In this document: positions 59,827 through 64,000 of the stretch, in pieces | Layout: every line of letters begins with the position of its first letter | Numbering within the stretch: the stretch's first letter is position 1 | Origin: Sporocytophaga myxococcoides DSM 11118 | GTDB lineage: Bacteria; Bacteroidota; Bacteroidia; Cytophagales; Cytophagaceae | DNA: 64,000 nucleotides | NCBI RefSeq assembly: GCF_000426725.1 | Contig: NZ_AUFX01000003.1 | Span: forward strand, 682,001-746,000 | Reading direction: 5' to 3' | Position numbers and translations under genes: made by a program | Notes under the pieces: generated by a model | Seen by the model: the letters and a program-made list of their open reading frames with translations, nothing else | What the model was told of the DNA's origin: nothing | Database searches by the model: none

Positions 59827-60411
59827 ATGGAAAATCTTTTTCAATCCGAAGAACCGAAGCATTTTTATGTGTGGATTAATCCCAAAGATGTTTATGCCTA
59901 TTACAATGCACTAATGATGGGCTCTTTTGTTTCTGTAAGTAATCGGGAAGACAACCTGATGTTTTTACCTAATCAGAATTTCTCAGGATATATCAGTCCT
60001 TTTCAAAGCAATCTTTTGCGTGGTTATCAGACAGAACATAATCTGGAATTGGTGAGAAAAAATAAATTTAAGGAATATCCTTCTCGTCTGGTTGCTACTT
60101 TTTTATTCGAAAATGAAGAAGATGCAATGCTTTATAAAGAATCTCACGATTTTCATGTGAGCCAGAGGGAATTAAAAAAAGGAGTTACTGTCGGAGCATA
60201 TACCTATTCCAAACATGATCTTTCCTGGATAGATTTTCTTAAATCTCCGCTATTGGTCGACAGTCATATCAAAAACGGAATGCACTGTGCATATTGGGAA
60301 GGGAAATCCGTAGCGAATTTTAAACTTGAATTGATGGAAAAACCGCTTTCAGCTGTGGCTCAGTCAATATATGAAATCCTGTTTCTGGGAAGAATAGATT
60401 TTTTAAAGTAA
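59827..60411 (+). CDS. Cytoplasmic protein of unknown function
   Basis: 194 residues from ATG 59827; an in-frame GTG at 59812 is a weaker start. Mixed alpha/beta with many aromatic residues (HFYVWINPKDVYAYYNALMMGSFVSVSNREDNLMFLPNQNF ... RLVATFLFENEEDAMLYKESH). It contains no signal peptide, membrane helix or known catalytic motif. The gene stands alone between divergent or convergent neighbours, and a low-complexity AAAGC repeat plus the third CTCCTTCAGGAG element follow its stop. Confidence 0.65.
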   Translation: MENLFQSEEPKHFYVWINPKDVYAYYNALMMGSFVSVSNREDNLMFLPNQNFSGYISPFQSNLLRGYQTEHNLELVRKNKFKEYPSRLVATFLFENEEDAMLYKESHDFHVSQRELKKGVTVGAYTYSKHDLSWIDFLKSPLLVDSHIKNGMHCAYWEGKSVANFKLELMEKPLSAVAQSIYEILFLGRIDFLK

Positions 60412-60491
60412 GATAAAGCTAATAGCTGAAAGCGAAAAGCTTAAAGTATTAGTTTGAAAGAACTTTAACAGTTTTACCACTTGAGGTGAAT

Positions 60492-60537
60492 TGAAGTCCT
60501 GCTCCTTCAGAAGAAGGATTTAGGATGAGGTCTTTCT
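60492..60537. repeat. CTCCTTCAGGAG dispersed element, copy 3 (diverged)
   Basis: GTCCTGCTCCTTCAGAAGAA then GGATTTAGGATGAGGTCTTT. Matches the copies at 16791 and 28190 with about one change in ten. Confidence 0.75.
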
Positions 60538-60545
60538 TAAAATAA

Positions 60546-60580
60546 AAAATCAGAGCAAATATAAAATTTACTCTGATTTT
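60546..60580 (-). terminator. Terminator of the HU gene
   Basis: AAAATCAGAG/CTCTGATTTT stem with an A/T-rich 15-nt loop, followed on the minus strand by a T run. Confidence 0.8.
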
Positions 60581-60602
60581 AAAATTATTTTTTAAACAGG
60601 AA

Positions 60603-60890
60603 TTAAGCTTTTTTGCTTGCTTTAATAAGATCAATGAACTCAGCAGAAGGCTTAAATTTTGGAGCATAGTGCTCATCAATAACAACTGCAGTGTTTTTAG
60701 ATATATTTCTACCGATTTTTTTAGCTTTTTTCTTAATGATAAAGTTACCAAATCCTCTGAAAGAGATCTCGTTACCTTTTGCCATCGAATCTTTGATAAC
60801 AGTGAATAAAGTTTCTACAACCTGAGTAACTTCTGCTTTATCCTGTCCTGTTTTGTCAGCAATTCCTGAAATGATTTCTGCTTTAGTCAT
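60603..60890 (-). CDS. HU-family DNA-binding protein
   Basis: 95 residues, normal HU/IHF length. The start MTKAEIISGIADKTGQDKAEVTQVVETLFTVIKDSMAKGNEISFRGFGNFIIKKK is the family pattern: two helices, then the GFG turn. The DNA-contacting arm reads AKKIGRNISKNTAVVIDEHYAPKFKPS; the usual RNP at the arm tip is replaced by RNISKNT, a Bacteroidota-type variation. It bends DNA and compacts the chromosome as a dimer. A terminator follows on the minus strand. Confidence 0.95.
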   Translation of the reverse strand: MTKAEIISGIADKTGQDKAEVTQVVETLFTVIKDSMAKGNEISFRGFGNFIIKKKAKKIGRNISKNTAVVIDEHYAPKFKPSAEFIDLIKASKKA

Positions 60891-61390
60891 ATTAATATTG
60901 AATTTTTTCTGCTTGAATTATTACGTAAAACAATAAAATATAGTGCAAATAAGGAAACGGAAGTAAGTTTTTTGACATATTTACCTAATATGAATCCCAA
61001 ACTCTATGATCTCCCAAACACTTTTTTTTATCAGTTTAATATAAAACGTCATATTATATAAACTGTTACATATCAATTTAATAAATATAAAAATAAATGT
61101 TCAAACAAATATATTTTTGTGTATTTAAAAAATAAAATTACTCATTAAGTAATGATAATCAAATGATTCACTTTCTTACAGGTATTATTTTAACTTTCTC
61201 CTTATTTTTTTCATTTAATGGATTTAATTTTGGCGCGCGGATGTTAATCGATGGATTAAATTTTGGTATTTGAGCAAACTCCATATTCAGCCTCATTAAA
61301 TTCTGAATTAATAAAAAAACTATAATAAACTGAATCTTTTTCAGTCATATTTCATTTATTTAACCAAGCCTAAAAGGCTTTGTAAACTTT
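60891..61390. other. AT-rich intergenic region
   Basis: About 500 nt between the HU gene and the RND exporter; holds both promoters. A short frame near 61163-61270 (MIHFLTGIILTFSLFFSF) has a signal-like start but no continuing codon pattern and stops after about 35 codons, so it was not called. Confidence 0.4.
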
Positions 61391-63793
61391 ATGTGGTCTA
61401 AACTTTCATCTCTTATTATTAAAAGTAGGGTTTGGCTTCTCCTTCTTACAGTGCTATTCACTGCATTTATGGGATACCAGGCAAAAAAGATTGAAATCAC
61501 CTACGATTTTATAAAAGTAGTTCCTGACAAAGATCCGGATCTTATTTATTTCAAGGAATTTCAAAAGACATTTGGTGAAGATGGAAATATTCTGGCTATC
61601 GGATTAAAAAACGATAACCTCTACGAATATAAAACATTTGCCAAATACCAGCAACTTGCCAAAGATCTTGCTAAAGTAGAAGGTGTTACAGGAGTCATCG
61701 CTTTGCCAGAGCTGATGAATTTTCAGAAAGATACAGTAAATAAAAAATTTGCCATTTCTCCTGTCTTCACTAAAGAGGTGAATAGCCAGGCGGAGCTTGA
61801 CTCTTTGCTGAAAACTGCTGAAGGTGTCAAAGTATATGAGAATCTTATTTTTAATAAAAAGACGGGTGCTACGCTTATGGCGGTCACTATTGACAAAGAT
61901 TTTCTGAATTCAGCCAAAAGAACAGTCGTTGCAAACAATATTCTAAACCTGACAGAGAAGTTTTCTCAGGAGTCCAGTATAAAAATGCATTATGCCGGTT
62001 TGCCTTATGTAAGGGCAATTATGGTAAGTAAGGTTAAAGATGAATTAAACCTGTTCCTGGGACTTGCAGTGCTGGTAACTTGTATATTCCTCTTTATTTT
62101 CTTCCGCTCATTCTTTGCAGTATTCTTTACATTCCTTGTAATTATGATTACTGTCCTCTGGACACTTGGATTCATTGTTGTCCTGGGATATAAAATAACC
62201 CTGCTCACAGGTATGTTGCCGGCCCTGATAATTATTATCAGTATTCCTAATTGTATTTATATGTTTAATAAATACCATCAGGAATTCCGTAAGCATGGTA
62301 ATAAAATTAAAGCAATCAGCAGAATCATTGAAAAAGTCGGCTTCCTGACTTTTATGACCAACATTAACACTGCTGTAGGTTTCTTTGTACTTCTATTCAC
62401 TGACATTTCCATCATCAGAGAATTCGGTATGGTTGCAGGTATTGTCAGCGTAGCTACATTTATCATAACACTGATTGTAATACCATCTTTACTGCTTTTC
62501 CTTCCGGAACCAAGCAAAAAGCAACTTAAACACCTTGATTTTAAATTATTCAGACAGATTAATACTTTCCTTGAAGGATTAGTAATGAACAAAAGGAAAT
62601 GGATCTATATTGGTACTGTCATTGTACTTGCCGTTTCTGTCTGGGGGATATATAAAATACAAGCTGTTTCATACATGGTTGATGACCTGCCTGAAAACAG
62701 CCACGTTAAATCTGACCTTGGATTTTTTGAGCAAAACTTTAAAGGTGTAATGCCTTTGGAAATTGTGGTAGATCTTGGTAAGAAAAATGGAATTAAGAGT
62801 ATCTCAAACCTAAAGAAACTGGAAGAGTTGGAAACATACCTGAAAGACCAGGAATATGTATCTCCTCCCCTTTCTATACTTAATGTTGTTAAAGGTGCTG
62901 TTCAGGCATTCTATAATGGAGATCCGGAGCAATACAGATTACCAACAAACAGAGAAGCTCCTTTTATCACAAAATATCTTGGGAAAAAATCTCAGGAAAA
63001 TACCTTAAAGTCTTTTGTTGATTCTACAGGGCAATATGTACGTTTTACCTGTAAAGTGGCAGATATTGGTACCACCAATATGAATATTCTGATTAAAGAT
63101 AATATTCAGAAAAAAGCTGACGAAATATTCGCCGATAAACACTTTAAAACGCATATCACAGGTACAACACTTCTTTTCCTAAAAGGAAATGAATACCTTA
63201 TCAATGACTTGAAGGATAGTTTGATTCTGGCTTTTATTCTGATCTCCCTAATGATGGCCTTTATCTTTACCGATATCAGAATGATCATAATTTCATTGAT
63301 CCCTAACATCGTGCCAATGGTCATTACTGCAGGTATTATGGGAATCTTCCATATTGCTCTAAAGCCTAGTACTGCTTTGATATTCAGCATCGCCTTCGGT
63401 ATTTCAATTGACAGTACAATTCACTATCTGAGTAAGTTTAAGCAGGAGTTGAAAAACTTAAATGGAAACGTATTCGCTGCTGTAATTAAAAGTCTTGAAG
63501 AAACAGGTGTAAGTATGATCTATACTTCCATGGTACTTTTCGGAGGCTTTGTAATCTTCTCATTCTCTCAATTCGGTGGAACTATCGCTCTTGGAGTGCT
63601 TACTTCATTAACCTTGTTCTTTGCAATGATCACCAACCTTATTCTGCTTCCGGCCTTGCTTATTACATTTGTGAGCCCGAATCAGAAGAAAGAAATGAAA
63701 GGCTTTAAGATCATTAAAAACTTAAGAGCTAAGCGACTTCAGAAAAAGGCTGAAAACGCTGAAAACGACGAAGAGACCAAACAAGCGGTTTAA
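61391..63793 (+). CDS. RND-superfamily (MMPL/HAE3-type) exporter
   Basis: 800 residues. A first membrane helix (about 13-30) is followed by a periplasmic loop, then a cluster of helices (about 215-375), a second loop after the helix near 410-428, and a second cluster (about 610-770). The two clusters repeat the sterol-sensing/MMPL pattern: the acid in FTDISIIREFGMVAGIVS and the matching FGISIDSTIHYLSKF segment. HAE3/MMPL exporters move hydrophobic molecules such as hopanoids or lipids with the proton gradient. The C-terminal tail is charged and cytoplasmic. A terminator follows before the CDF gene. Confidence 0.88.
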   Translation: MWSKLSSLIIKSRVWLLLLTVLFTAFMGYQAKKIEITYDFIKVVPDKDPDLIYFKEFQKTFGEDGNILAIGLKNDNLYEYKTFAKYQQLAKDLAKVEGVTGVIALPELMNFQKDTVNKKFAISPVFTKEVNSQAELDSLLKTAEGVKVYENLIFNKKTGATLMAVTIDKDFLNSAKRTVVANNILNLTEKFSQESSIKMHYAGLPYVRAIMVSKVKDELNLFLGLAVLVTCIFLFIFFRSFFAVFFTFLVIMITVLWTLGFIVVLGYKITLLTGMLPALIIIISIPNCIYMFNKYHQEFRKHGNKIKAISRIIEKVGFLTFMTNINTAVGFFVLLFTDISIIREFGMVAGIVSVATFIITLIVIPSLLLFLPEPSKKQLKHLDFKLFRQINTFLEGLVMNKRKWIYIGTVIVLAVSVWGIYKIQAVSYMVDDLPENSHVKSDLGFFEQNFKGVMPLEIVVDLGKKNGIKSISNLKKLEELETYLKDQEYVSPPLSILNVVKGAVQAFYNGDPEQYRLPTNREAPFITKYLGKKSQENTLKSFVDSTGQYVRFTCKVADIGTTNMNILIKDNIQKKADEIFADKHFKTHITGTTLLFLKGNEYLINDLKDSLILAFILISLMMAFIFTDIRMIIISLIPNIVPMVITAGIMGIFHIALKPSTALIFSIAFGISIDSTIHYLSKFKQELKNLNGNVFAAVIKSLEETGVSMIYTSMVLFGGFVIFSFSQFGGTIALGVLTSLTLFFAMITNLILLPALLITFVSPNQKKEMKGFKIIKNLRAKRLQKKAENAENDEETKQAV

Positions 63794-63807
63794 AAAATAA
63801 GTTATAT

Positions 63808-63836
63808 AAGAGCCGGGAATTTTTTCCGGCTCTTTG
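63808..63836 (+). terminator. Intrinsic terminator
   Basis: AAGAGCCGG/CCGGCTCTT stem with loop T run and following TTTG; 15 nt after the exporter stop. Confidence 0.8.
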
Positions 63837-63867
63837 TTATTTACAGAGAGTCATCATTTTTCTTCCA

Positions 63868-64000
63868 ATGCACAAACATTCACACAGCCATCACCATCAC
63901 GGTCATGATCATCATCACCACCACGATTCCGAAGGTGGATTAAAAATGGCTTTTTTCATCAATCTGCTTTTTACCTTTATAGAACTTGTAGGTGGTATTT
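63868..64000 (+). CDS. CDF-family metal transporter (start only)
   Basis: 44 codons to the window end. The start MHKHSHSHHHHGHDHHHHHD is a histidine-rich metal-binding tail, and KMAFFINLLFTFIELVGGI is the first membrane helix of cation-diffusion-facilitator (ZitB/CzcD-type) exporters for zinc or cobalt. The gene continues beyond the window. It lies 31 nt after the terminator of the exporter gene, so it probably has its own promoter. Confidence 0.85.
   Translation, partial: MHKHSHSHHHHGHDHHHHHDSEGGLKMAFFINLLFTFIELVGGI

Noticed and set aside
60449-60751. Minus-strand frame of 100 codons overlapping HU
   Set aside because: Out of frame with the HU gene and running through its terminator and a dispersed repeat.
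61163-61270. Short signal-like frame before the RND exporter
   Set aside because: Stops after about 35 codons, with no conserved pattern beyond a hydrophobic start.

Overview
The window is AT-rich chromosomal DNA of a member of the Bacteroidota, most likely a Cytophagales species of the Cytophaga/Sporocytophaga kind. The evidence is several secreted proteins with type IX secretion (T9SS) C-terminal sorting domains of both kinds (type A 'PNP...G.Y' tails and a type B gliding-motility-associated tail), a PorP/SprF-family protein next to a giant adhesin-like protein, a TonB-dependent receptor, and promoters fitting the Bacteroidota consensus (TAnnTTTG at -7), seen before the tRNA, the VOC genes and the hxlR/NmrA pair. 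No rRNA, CRISPR array, prophage or complete insertion sequence was seen.

Layout. 1-5.3 kb: end of an enolase-superfamily dipeptide epimerase, a lysine/alanine-rich protein with a GreA/GreB-like C-terminal domain, a thioredoxin-like protein, a lipoprotein with a kinase-like motif, and an EndoG-type nuclease. 5.4-14.5 kb: a TonB-dependent receptor, an 1800-residue beta-propeller/PA14/Ig-like T9SS cargo with its lipoprotein neighbour, and the stump of another T9SS cargo gene. 14.7-20.8 kb: two membrane proteins, a small operon ending in a receiver-only response regulator, an XRE regulator, and two AT-rich orphan genes. 20.8-28.3 kb: a repeat-dense accessory region with duplicated VOC genes alternating with decayed copies of a neighbouring gene, a 21-bp-phased array of small palindromes, REP-bounded elements, a MITE-like insertion with a target duplication, a frame-broken nuclease gene, and an intact hxlR/NmrA pair with clear operators. 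28.3-31.8 kb: exonuclease III, a translationally coupled monooxygenase/alcohol dehydrogenase pair, and a secreted unknown protein. 32-43 kb: T9SS cargo (LamG, leucine-rich repeat, beta-helix, and a protein built almost wholly of sorting-domain-like repeats) plus an ACP-like membrane protein and a deletion-fusion scar. 43.4-46.6 kb: an Imm22-like immunity protein, an indoleamine 2,3-dioxygenase-like protein and a small unknown, with over 1 kb lacking genes. 46.8-56.3 kb: PorP/SprF with a 2749-residue type B cargo. 56.3-64 kb: a gene-free stretch with short tandem repeats and an orphan terminator, tRNA-Met, a START-like protein, an esterase-like lipoprotein, HU, an RND/MMPL exporter and the start of a CDF metal transporter.

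How the genes fit together: much of the window is cell-surface and secretion biology (T9SS cargo, PorP/SprF, TonB receptor, lipoproteins), mixed with household genes (xth, HU, tRNA, GreA-like). The repeats concentrate between 15 and 31 kb and at gene 3' ends, where several of them supply or touch stop codons. Function calls rest on motif recognition by eye; none was checked against a database.
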